Below, piece after piece: positions 37,460 to 45,722 of a DNA stretch of 51,890 nucleotides. Origin of the DNA: DP-19 sp041488235 (GTDB lineage: Bacteria > Desulfobacterota > Binatia > UTPRO1); the NCBI GenBank assembly GCA_041488235.1, contig JBGPOW010000005.1:1-51890 (forward strand). The letters run 5' to 3'. Under the pieces are notes generated by a model that was not told the origin of the DNA, did not search any database, and saw nothing but the letters and a program-made list of their open reading frames with translations. The translations under genes were made by a program, and so were the position numbers. Position 1 is the first letter of the stretch. Each line of letters begins with the position of its first letter.

Positions 37460-37940
37460 TACGCCGCCTCCTCGCGCCGCAGGGTGAGGTCGCCGACCCA
37501 CGGCTGCGCGAGCGCGGCGAAATCGGCGTAGCGCAGCCGGACGGTATCGGTGTGCGTCCCGGCTTGGAAGACGATTTTGTCGTCCGCCGCGAGGCTCGCG
37601 TCGACGAACACGGGCAACCCGAAGAGGTTGCCGAAGGGCGGCATCGCGCCGGGCTCGCACTGCGGAAAGAGCTCGGCGAACTCGCGCTCGGTGGCGAGCC
37701 GCACGCTGCGCGCGCCAAGCGCGGCGGCGAGCTTCGCCAGGTCAACGCGGCACGGAGCCGGCAGACCGCCATGACGAAGCGGTCGCCCGTCTTCGCGATC
37801 ACCACCTTCGCGAGCTCGCGGCCCGCCACGTGCTGCGCCGCCGCGACCTCCTGGGCGGTGTACGCGGGAGCATGCGTCAGCATTTCGTAGGAAACGCCGC
37901 GCGATTCCAGGTGCTGCTTCAACTTGGTGAGAATCGGCAT
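37459..37940 (-). pseudogene. YbaK/ProX-type aminoacyl-tRNA deacylase, frameshifted
   Basis: The N-terminal half reads MPILTKLKQHLESRGVSYEM, then AYTAQEVAAAQHVAGRELAK, then GDRFVMAV. The frame is lost at about 37764-37766, where GTCTGCCGG replaces an expected GTCxTGCCGG. In the shifted frame the protein resumes as LPAPCRVDLAKLAAALGARS, RLATEREFAELFPQCEPGAM, PPFGNLFGLPVFVDASLA and VFQAGTHTDTVRLRYADF, the complete YbaK-like fold. These proteins hydrolyse mischarged aminoacyl-tRNAs. One missing base explains everything, so this is either a very recent pseudogene or a sequencing error. It follows the alpha/beta hydrolase gene by 10 bases. Confidence 0.75.
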
Positions 37941-37950
37941 ACGTGCTCCA

Positions 37951-38625
37951 TCATCGGGCGAAATGATCGACGAACCACTCGGTCGCGAGCAAAACCACCT
38001 CCTCGAGCGTGCCCGGTTCCTCGAAAAGGTGCGTCGCGCCGGGAACGAGCGCGAGACGCTTGTCGCACCCGAGCATGGCATACGCGTCCTGGTTGAGCTC
38101 GATCACCCCGAAGTCGTCGCCGCCGACGATCAGGAGCGTGGCCGCGCGCACCCGCGGCAACACGTCCGCGGCGAGATCGGGACGCCCACCGCGCGAGACG
38201 ACGGCGTGAATCTCGGGATCGCCGGCGGCGGCAACGAGCGCTGCCGCTGCCCCCGTGCTGGCGCCGAAGTAGCCGACGGGCAGCTTCGCCAGCTCGCCAC
38301 GGCCGTGCACGAAGGTGCGCGCCGCGCGCAGGCGTTCGGCGAGGAGTCCGATGTCGAAGACGTTCGCACGATCCGCCGCTTCCGACTCACTCAGCAGGTC
38401 GAAGAGCAGCGTAGCGATGGCCGCTTTGTGGAGCCCGCGCGCGACGAACACGTTGCGCGGGCTGTGCCGACTGCTGCCGCTGCCGTGCGCGAAGAGGACG
38501 ATGCCGCGCGCGTCTGTCGGTATCGTGAGCGTCCCGTCGAGCTGAACGCCGGCGGCGGGAATGGTGACCTCTCGAGCGTCGCTCGGCGCATGCCGGGCGC
38601 GAAGATCCGGCGGGTCGTGTCCCAC
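37951..38625 (-). CDS. Alpha/beta hydrolase (dienelactone hydrolase-like)
   Basis: A 224-aa alpha/beta hydrolase. It shows TLTIPTDARGIVLFAHGSGS near residue 30, the nucleophile-elbow region VGYFGASTGAAAALVAA near residue 115 (G-x-S-x-G as GASTG), LLIVGGDDFGVIELN with the catalytic Asp, and GATHLFEEPGTL with the His. The triad is therefore present. This family is commonly paired with or fused to COG1926 phosphoribosyltransferases, whose gene is 2 kb away. The start is uncertain: I used the GTG at 38625, with no ribosome site. A weak sigma-54-type element lies 13 bases upstream. The substrate is unknown. Confidence 0.82.
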   Translation of the reverse strand: MGHDPPDLRARHAPSDAREVTIPAAGVQLDGTLTIPTDARGIVLFAHGSGSSRHSPRNVFVARGLHKAAIATLLFDLLSESEAADRANVFDIGLLAERLRAARTFVHGRGELAKLPVGYFGASTGAAAALVAAAGDPEIHAVVSRGGRPDLAADVLPRVRAATLLIVGGDDFGVIELNQDAYAMLGCDKRLALVPGATHLFEEPGTLEEVVLLATEWFVDHFAR

Positions 38626-38637
38626 GTCGTTCGCGCT

Positions 38638-38652
38638 GCAAGTCGCCTGCCG
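38638..38652 (-). promoter_or_regulatory. Possible sigma-54 promoter for the hydrolase/ybaK pair
   Basis: The reverse strand reads CGGCAGGCGACTTGC: spacing and TTGC are right, but the -24 element has two mismatches. Predicted initiation falls on the chosen GTG start, so the start codon or the promoter needs revision. Confidence 0.3.
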
Positions 38653-38655
38653 CAG

Positions 38656-39202
38656 TGACCGAAATCGCGGAAGACGAACTTCGATGTGCGCGAGACGGGT
38701 CGTCGAAGATGATCTCGAGAATGGTTCCCAATGCCAGGAACTCGGCCCCCATTCCTCCCAGAGCATGCGAAATTTCGACCGTCCGAGTTCGTCGACAATG
38801 ATGGAATCGCGGGTTCCCGCACGCGACTCTGGCCCGTGAGTTGCTCCAGAAGTCTCCGACGTAAGAGCGAAGCGTTGGCCCGCGCGAGGATGCGATGCGG
38901 AGTTTCAACGTCAGTCGAGTCGTTGCGAGGTTCGCCGATCTGCTTGCGATCGTTTCGGCCGCGTGGGTGCGGCTGCTGCTGCTAACGAGGACGTCGTATC
39001 GGCGTGCGCTTCCCCTCATGCCGAGCCGCATCGTGCGGCGGATACCCGCAGAGGTGATCGACCTCGCGAGCGCGCGGCGCCGACTTCGCGCGGCTGGACG
39101 TCATCGTCGGTCGGTAGCGGCCGATGTCGCCGGCGAGGGAACGGTCGCCGGACGCACCATCGGGCCGACACAGAACTGGCTGGGCGCGCCGAGGAGAGTC
39201 CG
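38656..39202. other. Intergenic region upstream of DUF2267 gene
   Basis: Roughly 550 bp without a convincing gene. It contains a good sigma-54-type element (38830) and a 10-bp palindrome, CGAAATTTCG, near 38768. A 126-codon frame at 38895-39275 starts MRSFNVSRVVARFADLLAIV and has a hydrophobic stretch and a GAGG ahead of its ATG, but it overlaps the DUF2267 gene by 73 bases and matches no family I know. Confidence 0.4.
38830..38844 (+). promoter_or_regulatory. Candidate sigma-54 promoter upstream of DUF2267
   Basis: TGGCCCGTGAGTTGC followed by T differs from TGGCACG-N4-TTGC at one position. The nearest confident gene starts 360 bp downstream, so either a long leader or the doubtful 126-codon frame at 38895 lies between. 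Confidence 0.42.
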
Positions 39203-39622
39203 ATGGAGAAATACGCATTCGTCCGCGAGATCGCGAACCAGTTGGCATGTGACGAGCGTCGCGCAGAAGACGTGATGTTCGCGGTCTTCCGCGAGCTAAG
39301 GAACCGCCTCACGCCGAAGGAGGCTGGCGACGTCGCCGCGCAGCTCCCCGCACCGTTGAAATGCGTCTGGGGCGAAGGCGACGTCCCCGGCCGTCGCGTC
39401 GTCCGCACCCACCGCGAGGAGTTCTTCGGAAACGTTCAGCGGCGGGCGGGACTCGCCGACGACGCCGAAGCAGAGCGGGCGGTCCGTGCCGTTTTCGCGA
39501 CGCTCCAGACGGTGCTCGGACGGGCCGACGCATTCGCAGGAGAGGCGTGGGACGTTTTCAGCCAATTGCCCAAAGACTTGAAGCAGGTCTGGCTCACGCC
39601 GGGCGCGCCGCGCCGAGCCTGA
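39203..39622 (+). CDS. DUF2267 protein
   Basis: A 139-aa protein of two repeated helical halves: MEKYAFVREIANQLACDERR with LTPKEAGDVAAQLPAPLK, and FFGNVQRRAGLADDAEAERA with VFSQLPKDLKQVW. The AQLP and SQLP motifs at the end of each half are characteristic of DUF2267. The family is uncharacterised but often sits beside CBS, BON and UspA genes. GAGGAGAG lies before the ATG. The 3' end overlaps the convergent MBL-fold gene by 29 bases. Confidence 0.85.
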   Translation: MEKYAFVREIANQLACDERRAEDVMFAVFRELRNRLTPKEAGDVAAQLPAPLKCVWGEGDVPGRRVVRTHREEFFGNVQRRAGLADDAEAERAVRAVFATLQTVLGRADAFAGEAWDVFSQLPKDLKQVWLTPGAPRRA

Positions 39623-40372
39623 CGACCAGACCATCCCACGCCGGACGCGCGCGCGCGCATCGGCCGCGGATCTCGCGCACCAAACGCGCGTGCGCCGGGG
39701 CGCTGCGACCGATCTGCGTCACGAGGATGCGAGCGACCGCCCAACGGCAGAGCGCCGGCAGCGCATCGTCGATCGTGAGGTGCGTGAAAAGGCGACGCCG
39801 CCACATCGCGCCATCGATGACGAGAATCGAGGCGCCGGCGGCGAAGCGCTCGAGCTCGGGCGTGAGCCGTGCGACGTCGGAGGCATAGACGATCGTCCGC
39901 CGTCCATCGGTGAGGCGCCACGCGTAGGTCCGACCCGCTCGCCCGCCCGCGTGCGGCACCTCGAGCGCCGTCACCCGCCAGTCTCCGGCGCGACGGGGCC
40001 CCCCGGCGAGACCGGAACGAACAGGCAGTGCTCGAGGCGTCGGACACGCCGGCGCACGACGGCGATCGTGTCGGGGCTCGCGAAGACCGGGATCGGCCGC
40101 CGGTCCATCCGATGGCGCCACCAGCGCCGGAGCAACGGCATACCGCCGCAGGCGTCACGATGGCCGTGCGTCAGGAGCACGTAGTCGACGGAATCCACGA
40201 GACGCGCCTGGGCGGCGAAATCGCGCGTAACGTCGATCAACACCCGCGTCCGCGCCCGCATCCAGAGCGAGCTCTCGTGCCGGCGCGAGCGGCCGCGACC
40301 CGGCGTGCCTCCGCTCGCACCGCTGCCGAGGAAGACGAATGTCACCCGATCGTCCAACGCGGTGATGGCCAC
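39594..40372 (-). pseudogene. MBL-fold metallo-hydrolase, frameshifted
   Basis: The first half reads TFVFLGSGASGGTPGRGRSR, then VDYVLLTHGHRDACGGMPLL with the metal motif HGHRD, and runs to LFVPVSPGG. There the frame ends after PVAPETGG at about 39973. In the other frame the protein continues as RRAGDWRVTALEVPHAGG, TIVYASDVARLTPELERFAA, ILVIDGAMW and HLTIDDALPALCRW, completing the fold. The switch lies at GGGGGGCCCC (39994-40004), so one base missing from a homopolymer is enough. The fold resembles PhnP/PqqB-type hydrolases of cyclic phosphates. The start is a GTG at 40372 or 40345, neither with a ribosome site. Confidence 0.7.
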
Positions 40373-40429
40373 GCCCGCATGTACGACGACAATCGCGCCG
40401 GCGATAGTTCCGTGTGCTTCGCTCCCTCG

Positions 40430-40444
40430 TGGCACGGTGCATGC
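40430..40444 (+). promoter_or_regulatory. Candidate sigma-54 promoter upstream of the 134-aa gene
   Basis: TGGCACGGTGCATGC followed by T has a perfect -24 heptamer and the right spacing, with ATGC at -12. Initiation near 40456 leaves a 66-nt leader before the ATG at 40522. A partial copy of the upstream palindrome (CGCACCGCTGCC, 40316-40327) lies about 105 bp upstream. Confidence 0.5.
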
Positions 40445-40521
40445 TCTTTGGGCGCCTCAGAAGCCCGCCGGACGCGGCTGGGCAAACAGGAACATCCCTC
40501 CAGACGGTACGGAGGACGGCG

Positions 40522-40926
40522 ATGGCAACCCGTTGGCGAGGAAGGGAAGAGCCCTTCTTTGATCCGCTTCTGCCGGTTCAATTGCTCGACCGAGTGAGGC
40601 TCTACGGGCAGCTGGGCCCTGAGAAACGTCTCATGCTCGCCGTGCTCGCGGACGCGATCATGCAGCTCCATCGAGGAGGCGGCGCGCGCGCGGTGGAAGA
40701 GCAGTGGATTCTCGCGAAGGGCCGCGCGTCGCCGTTCGCATTCACGAACATCTGTGACGCGCTCGGCATCGATGCCGGCCGTCTCGCGCGTCGACTATTG
40801 GCGAGCGCCCCGCCGTCACCCGGAAACGGGTTCCGCCACGCGCGCGTGTTCCATCCCTCAATCACGTCGCAGCGAACGTGCGCTCCGGCAAAGGCCGATG
40901 GCCGTCGTTCGCGTTTGCGGGAATAG
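40522..40926 (+). CDS. Conserved-looking hypothetical protein (134 aa)
   Basis: A 134-aa soluble protein starting MATRWRGREEPFFDPLLPVQ. GGAGGACGGCG precedes the ATG, so it is translated with good probability. The middle (MLAVLADAIMQLHRGGG, then EEQWILAKGRASPFAFTNIC, then LGIDAGRLARRLL) looks like a folded helical domain. The pattern of W-I followed by PFAF and DALGID resembles a small family of unnamed proteins I have seen near stress genes, but I cannot name it. No signal peptide, membrane segment or metal site is present. The C-terminal 25 residues are basic. Confidence 0.7.
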   Translation: MATRWRGREEPFFDPLLPVQLLDRVRLYGQLGPEKRLMLAVLADAIMQLHRGGGARAVEEQWILAKGRASPFAFTNICDALGIDAGRLARRLLASAPPSPGNGFRHARVFHPSITSQRTCAPAKADGRRSRLRE

Positions 40927-40963
40927 CGTACCGCAGAACGTTCGATCGTTCGGCCCGAAACCG

Positions 40964-40978
40964 CGGCATGACATTTGC
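40964..40978 (+). promoter_or_regulatory. Possible sigma-54 promoter for the CBS gene at 40994
   Basis: CGGCATGACATTTGC has correct spacing and TTGC, with two mismatches at -24. Predicted initiation near 40990 would leave about 4 nt before the ATG, the same short-leader situation as at the GroEL gene. Confidence 0.35.
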
Positions 40979-40993
40979 CATCGTGATCGGTTC

Positions 40994-41434
40994 ATGAAGA
41001 TCGAAGCATGGATGAAGCATCCCGTCGTCACGGTGAAACGTCAGGACTCCGCGCGTCACGCTCGGGAGACCATCGAGAAGCACCGTATCAATCAGCTCCC
41101 CGTCGTGACCGACGGCCATCTCGTCGGCATCGTCACCGATCGCGATCTGCGCGACGCGTTTCCATCCGTCTTCGACTCGCCGACCACACTCGAGCGGCGC
41201 CAGAGGAGACCCGCGGTAGATCCGGCGAAGATCCGAGTCGAGGATGTGATGACGGCGACGGTATTCGTGCTCGCGCCGGGTGTGTTTCTGGCGGACGCCG
41301 CGCGTCTCATGCGGCGCGAGCGCGTCGGTGCGATCCCGATCGTCGACGGCGGGAAGCTCGTCGGCATTCTCACCCGCAGCGACGTGCTCGACGCGTTCGT
41401 GGAATTGAGCCAGAGCGCGCTCACCATGGGATGA
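40994..41434 (+). CDS. CBS-domain pair protein
   Basis: A 146-aa protein with two CBS domains: MKIEAWMKHPVVTVKRQDSA, INQLPVVTDGHLVGIVTDRD in the first, and VEDVMTATVFVLAPGVFLAD, GAIPIVDGGKLVGILTRSDV in the second. Such stand-alone pairs bind adenylate nucleotides and regulate partners. It is a different subtype from the CBS protein at 17889, having a longer linker with basic residues between domains. There is no obvious Shine-Dalgarno. It is monocistronic, facing the convergent UspA gene. Confidence 0.88.
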   Translation: MKIEAWMKHPVVTVKRQDSARHARETIEKHRINQLPVVTDGHLVGIVTDRDLRDAFPSVFDSPTTLERRQRRPAVDPAKIRVEDVMTATVFVLAPGVFLADAARLMRRERVGAIPIVDGGKLVGILTRSDVLDAFVELSQSALTMG

Positions 41435-41557
41435 GGCGCAGGCGATGGATCGAACGCTCCAAGGCAGGCGCTGAGGACGTGGTCGTCGATGCCCCGCCCG
41501 ACGCCTGCAGCGACGGCTCCGTGATCGTCTCCCCCTGATCCGCGGTGGCGTCGTTCA

Positions 41558-42067
41558 TCAGCGTCGTCGCCGCGCGGCGCGACGACCGCGGAGCCGCGCC
41601 TTGGGACCGCGGCGCCTCGCTCCACGATCCGCGCGGATCGTGAGCACGGGCACCGGCGCGTGACGCACGACCTTTTCGGCGACGCTGCCGATCAGCACAT
41701 GCGCGAGACCGGTCCGCCCGCTCGTTGCCATCACGATGACGTCCGCGTCCCGCGCCGCGGAAAGGATACGTCGCAGCGGATCGCCCCGCACCACCCGGCA
41801 CTCGACGTCCGTGGCACGCGGCCCGAGGACGTGCGCGACCAGCGCCTCGAGACGCGCTTGCAATCGCGCGATCAGCTCCTTCGGCGGTACCCATGCGATC
41901 TCCTCCTCCGAAGGAAACGCGGGCCCGCTGTAGAAGGGCGAGAGCACGTGCAATACGACCAGCCGCCCATCGTCGCTCGCGGCGAGATCAGCTGCCGCGC
42001 GCAAGGCGACGCTCCCGGGAGGGGAGAAGTCATGCGGCACGAGAATTCTGCGAAAGAGTCGCCGCAC
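41558..42067 (-). CDS. Universal stress protein, single UspA domain
   Basis: A 169-aa UspA protein very like the one at 3670-4158: RRLFRRILVPHDFSPPGSVA, VLHVLSPFYSGPAFPSEEEI, and the ATP loop MATSGRTGLAHVLIGSVAEK, then APVPVLTIRAD. The C-terminal 20 residues are almost all Arg/Gly/Ala. The start is a GTG at 42067. A -24/-12-like sequence (TGGCGGTTGGCAAGC, 42084-42098, leftward) is weak because -12 reads AAGC. Confidence 0.88.
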   Translation of the reverse strand: MRRLFRRILVPHDFSPPGSVALRAAADLAASDDGRLVVLHVLSPFYSGPAFPSEEEIAWVPPKELIARLQARLEALVAHVLGPRATDVECRVVRGDPLRRILSAARDADVIVMATSGRTGLAHVLIGSVAEKVVRHAPVPVLTIRADRGARRRGPKARLRGRRAARRRR

Positions 42068-42377
42068 TACCGCTGATCTACGCGCTTGCCAACCGCCAGA
42101 ACCGAGCGATCCGCGGTCCGGTCGGGGCAGCTCTCCGCGGTCAGCTGTTCCGTCATCGCTCGAGCCTGCATTGCCATGCCTCCCGTCGTCGATCGTCTCC
42201 TTGGCTCTTTGGCTCAGAGCAACACGCGTGCCGGAGGAACTCTGCCGTGAATACCCTGACGAAGTACGCTATTCGCATCACTGCGACGCGCGTGATCTCC
42301 GTTCATCAATCATGCGAACGATTGGAACCAGCTCTCGCGCTTGTTCGCGATGCTGCGACGTCGTGCGCGGCGATTCT
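42068..42377. other. Intergenic region between UspA and the cyclase gene
   Basis: About 310 bp with no credible gene. The base composition is noticeably less GC-rich in the middle (around 42220-42320). It holds a weak sigma-54-type element at 42084-42098 and a partial palindrome, TTCGCGATGCTGCGAC (42344-42359), that matches 11 of the 14 defined positions of the TTCGCAG-N2-CTGCGAA pattern. Confidence 0.4.
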
Positions 42378-45300
42378 CTACGTCAGGTCGGCGAGCAGCG
42401 CTTTCGCGTCTTGCAAGTCGCCTGTGTCGAAGCCTTCGGTGAACGACGCGTAGACCGGCGTGAGGAGGTCGCGCGCTTCGGACGTCCTTCCCTGCTCTCG
42501 CAAGAGGCGGGCGAGGCTCGTCGCGGCGCGCAGCTCGACGGAGCGGGCGCCCTGCTCGCGGGCGATCGCGAGCGCGCGATGGTAGCGGGCGGCGGCCTCG
42601 TCGGCGACGCCACCGGTCGCGAGGAGCAGCTCACCGTCGAGGCGATGGAGGTCGGCGTCCCAGAGCAGCTGGCCCGTGTGCGCAGCGACCGCGAGACCCG
42701 CTGCGACCGTACCCTGCGCGGCGACGAGCTGACCCGCGGCGCGCTGCGCGTCGGCGAGGAGCACCATGAGGCCGGGTGCGGCGGCCTGGTTCCCCGTCTT
42801 GGCCGCGAGCGCGAAGCCTTCCATGATCTCGGTGAGCGCCGCGTAATCACCGTCGGTGACACCGGGCGCAGCGTGGAACGCGCGGCCGAGGCCGAGCCAC
42901 AGTGGAAACCCCTGCGCTTTGCTGAGCGCGATGAGCTGCGCTGCACGCTCTCGTTGCGCGGCCCCGTCGCGGCGCATCCAGTGGACGGCGATTTCGAACA
43001 AAAGCGCGAGCGCAAGGCTGAACGGATAGGCGAGCCGGCGCGCAAGCGCGACCGCTTCGTGGACGCGTGCGAGCGCCGCGTCGGGACGGCCGAGGTGCCA
43101 GAGGTCCCACGCGCCGATGCCCAGCGCCGCGACGCCTTGCGTGCCGATCATCCGCACGTGAGCGTCGTGCGGGACCGAGTCGTAGAGCGCGAGTGCCTGC
43201 TCCTGGCGTTCGAGCGAGGACACGAACTTCCCCTGGTAGTGCTCGATGGCCCCGAGGTTCATGTAACAGATGACCCTCTGCTCGCGGTCGTCTCGCGCCT
43301 CTGCCGCCTCGAGCACGTCGCCAAGCAGCTCCCGCGCGCGCTCCAGCTCCCCGCGGGTATAGTGAACGAGCGCAAGCCCGGTCCGCGCCGTGCCGAGCTG
43401 CGCAGGGGAGCCCTCCGTCGCGGCGAGCGCCACGGCCCGCTCGTATGCCGCCCCGGTCTCGGCGTGCGAATAGCCGCGCGCAGCGATGAGCGAGCCTGCG
43501 AACGCGAGCTGGAGCGTCAGCTCGCGCGCGTCCCGCTCGGGCCCCGGCGCACGCGTCTCGAGCAGCGCGATCGCTTTTCGGAATTGCCCGATCGCCTCTT
43601 CGTCCGCCGAGCGCGCCTGCGCCTGCTCGCCCGCAAGGCCATAGTACGTGATCGCGTCGTCGACCCGTCCCGCCGCCTCCGCATGCCGCGCCACCACCTC
43701 GGGTTCGGCCGCAGTCCGCTTCGGAAAACGCTCGCGCAGCACCTCCACCACCCGCCCGTGGAGCTGCTGGCGCGTGCGCTTGAGCAGCGACCCGTAGGCC
43801 GCCTCCTGCACGAGCGCGTGCTTGAAGGTGTAGATGGCGTACGGCGGCTCGCCACGCGCGTAGAGGATCTCGGCGTCCACGAGCCGCGCGAGTCCCTGGC
43901 GCAGCACCGCTTCCTCCATACCTCCGACCGCCGCCAAGAGCGCGTAGGGAAACTCGCGCCCGAGCACCGCCGCCTGCTGCGCCACCTCCTTCGCGCTGGA
44001 AAGCCGATCGAGCCGCGCCATCAGGGAGTCCGCGAGCGTCGGAGGGATCGCCTCCGCACCGCGCGCCGCGCCCGGCGCCACCACCGCCTTGGTCAGCTCC
44101 TCGACGTAGAGGGGCATGCCGTCCGCGCGTGCGACAAGCATCTCCACCATCGCCTCCGGCAGCGCGCCGGCGCCGAGTGCCGCCACCATCGCGCGCGCGT
44201 GACGCTTGGTGAGGCGCGCGAGCTGGACGGTCGTGAGATTCGAGCGTGCCGGCCACGGCGCGACGAACTCGGGCCGCGTCGTGCCGAGCAGGAGCATGCG
44301 TGCCGTCGCGGTCTGCGCAGTCAGGCGTCCGAGCAGCTCCAGCGACGACGGATCGCACCAGTGCAGATCCTCGACGAGCACGACGAGGGGCTGCGTCTCG
44401 CTCATAGCGAGATTCCACGCCACGAGCAGCTCGATCGTCTTCCGCCGCTGCACCTCCGGCGCCATCGCAAGCGGCACCGGCGCTTCCAACCCGAGAAAGT
44501 CCGCGACCAGCGCCACGGCTTCCGTCGATGCGAGGCCGGCGCGCTCGAGGGCGAGTGTGATCTTGTCGAGCTTCTCGCCCGCGGTATCCTCCGGCGTGAA
44601 TGCGAGCCCCTGCGCGACGAGGGCGATCACCGGGTGGAAGGGGGTGCTCTCGGTATACGGCGTCGCGCCGCACTCGAGCCAGGTGTGCGGGACGGTCGCC
44701 GATCGCTCGCGCAGCTCGTAGGCGAGGCGCGACTTCCCGACGCCCGCCTCGCCGACGATGAGCACAGTCTGGCCCTCGCCGTCCGCCGCCCGCTCCCAAC
44801 GCTCGACGAGCGTTGCCAGCTCGACCTCACGCCCAACGAACGGCGTCAGCCGCCCGGCGGCAACGTCGAGCCGGCTCCGGACCCCACTCGGCCGCACGAC
44901 GCGATAGAGCGTCACCGGCCCGCGCACGCCTTTCAGCATCTGCGGCCCGCGCTCCTCGACCACGAATATTCCGGCCACCAGGCGCTGCGTCGCCGCCGTG
45001 ATGAAGACCGTGTCGGGCTCCGCGGCGCTCTGCACGCGCGCCGTGATGTTCGCGGTGTCACCGAAGATGTCGCCGTCGGCGACCACTACCGGCCCAGTGT
45101 GCATGCCGATCCGTACCGCGAGACGCGTGCCGTCGCCCGCCGCGAGCTGCGCGTTGAGCGGTCCCATCGCGTCGAGCATCGCGAGACCGGCGCGGATCGC
45201 GCGTTCGGGATCGTCCTCGCGCGCCGTCGGCCACCCGAAGTAGACGAGCAGGCCGTCGCCGAGGTCCTTCGCCACGTGGCCGCCGAAGCGCTCGACGGCG

Positions 45301-45635
45301 GCGCGCATCGTCGCCTGGTACTGTGCGACGACATCGCGCCAGTCCTCGGGGTCGAGCTGCCGCGAGAGAGCCGTCGAGCCGACGAGGTCGCAGAAGAGCA
45401 CGGTCAGCTGCCGGCGTTCACCGGTCGGCAGCGCGGCTTCGGGCTCGCGACTCTTCGATGCGACGGCGGCCCTCGATGCGTCGGTCGCGAGCCGGGCGCC
45501 ACAGCCACCGCAGAACGTTCTGCCGGGATTGTTCGCCGCACCGCACGACGCGCAGCGCGCCTCGAGCGGTGCGCCGCATTCGGCGCAGAACCGGCGCTCG
45601 GCGCGGTTGTCATGGTGACAGGACGGGCAGCGCAT
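42378..45635 (-). CDS. Class III nucleotide cyclase with zinc ribbons, AAA ATPase and TPR region
   Basis: A 1085-aa regulator. Residues 1-50 hold two zinc ribbons (CPSCHHDNRAERRFCAECG, then CASCGAANNPGRTFCGGCG). Residues about 75-240 are a class III adenylate/guanylate cyclase domain: LTVLFCDLVGSTALS with the first metal Asp, KDLGDGLLVYFG with the second, and GDTANITARVQS. From about 255 it has an AAA/NACHT-like ATPase with TVLIVGEAGVGKSRLAYELR (Walker A) and LVVLVEDLHWCDPSSLELL (Walker B). Residues about 640-1080 are TPR-like helical repeats. Such proteins are usually cytosolic cAMP-producing or LuxR-like sensors of unknown input. The ATG at 45635 is preferred over a GTG at 45665. Confidence 0.9.
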   Translation of the reverse strand: MRCPSCHHDNRAERRFCAECGAPLEARCASCGAANNPGRTFCGGCGARLATDASRAAVASKSREPEAALPTGERRQLTVLFCDLVGSTALSRQLDPEDWRDVVAQYQATMRAAVERFGGHVAKDLGDGLLVYFGWPTAREDDPERAIRAGLAMLDAMGPLNAQLAAGDGTRLAVRIGMHTGPVVVADGDIFGDTANITARVQSAAEPDTVFITAATQRLVAGIFVVEERGPQMLKGVRGPVTLYRVVRPSGVRSRLDVAAGRLTPFVGREVELATLVERWERAADGEGQTVLIVGEAGVGKSRLAYELRERSATVPHTWLECGATPYTESTPFHPVIALVAQGLAFTPEDTAGEKLDKITLALERAGLASTEAVALVADFLGLEAPVPLAMAPEVQRRKTIELLVAWNLAMSETQPLVVLVEDLHWCDPSSLELLGRLTAQTATARMLLLGTTRPEFVAPWPARSNLTTVQLARLTKRHARAMVAALGAGALPEAMVEMLVARADGMPLYVEELTKAVVAPGAARGAEAIPPTLADSLMARLDRLSSAKEVAQQAAVLGREFPYALLAAVGGMEEAVLRQGLARLVDAEILYARGEPPYAIYTFKHALVQEAAYGSLLKRTRQQLHGRVVEVLRERFPKRTAAEPEVVARHAEAAGRVDDAITYYGLAGEQAQARSADEEAIGQFRKAIALLETRAPGPERDARELTLQLAFAGSLIAARGYSHAETGAAYERAVALAATEGSPAQLGTARTGLALVHYTRGELERARELLGDVLEAAEARDDREQRVICYMNLGAIEHYQGKFVSSLERQEQALALYDSVPHDAHVRMIGTQGVAALGIGAWDLWHLGRPDAALARVHEAVALARRLAYPFSLALALLFEIAVHWMRRDGAAQRERAAQLIALSKAQGFPLWLGLGRAFHAAPGVTDGDYAALTEIMEGFALAAKTGNQAAAPGLMVLLADAQRAAGQLVAAQGTVAAGLAVAAHTGQLLWDADLHRLDGELLLATGGVADEAAARYHRALAIAREQGARSVELRAATSLARLLREQGRTSEARDLLTPVYASFTEGFDTGDLQDAKALLADLT

Positions 45636-45722
45636 CCCGATCGTCTCGTGTGCGCCGACTACCACGGCGGAGCCGAAACTCAGAACCAGCGGTCCTCAAC
45701 GGCAACGGACACGTTGTCCGAA

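Noticed and set aside
38895..39275. 126-codon frame with a hydrophobic stretch
   Set aside because: It overlaps the DUF2267 gene by 73 bases and matches nothing known; kept only as a note in the intergenic entry.
41435..41557. Possible terminator between convergent CBS and UspA genes
   Set aside because: No stem of convincing length followed by a T-run could be found.
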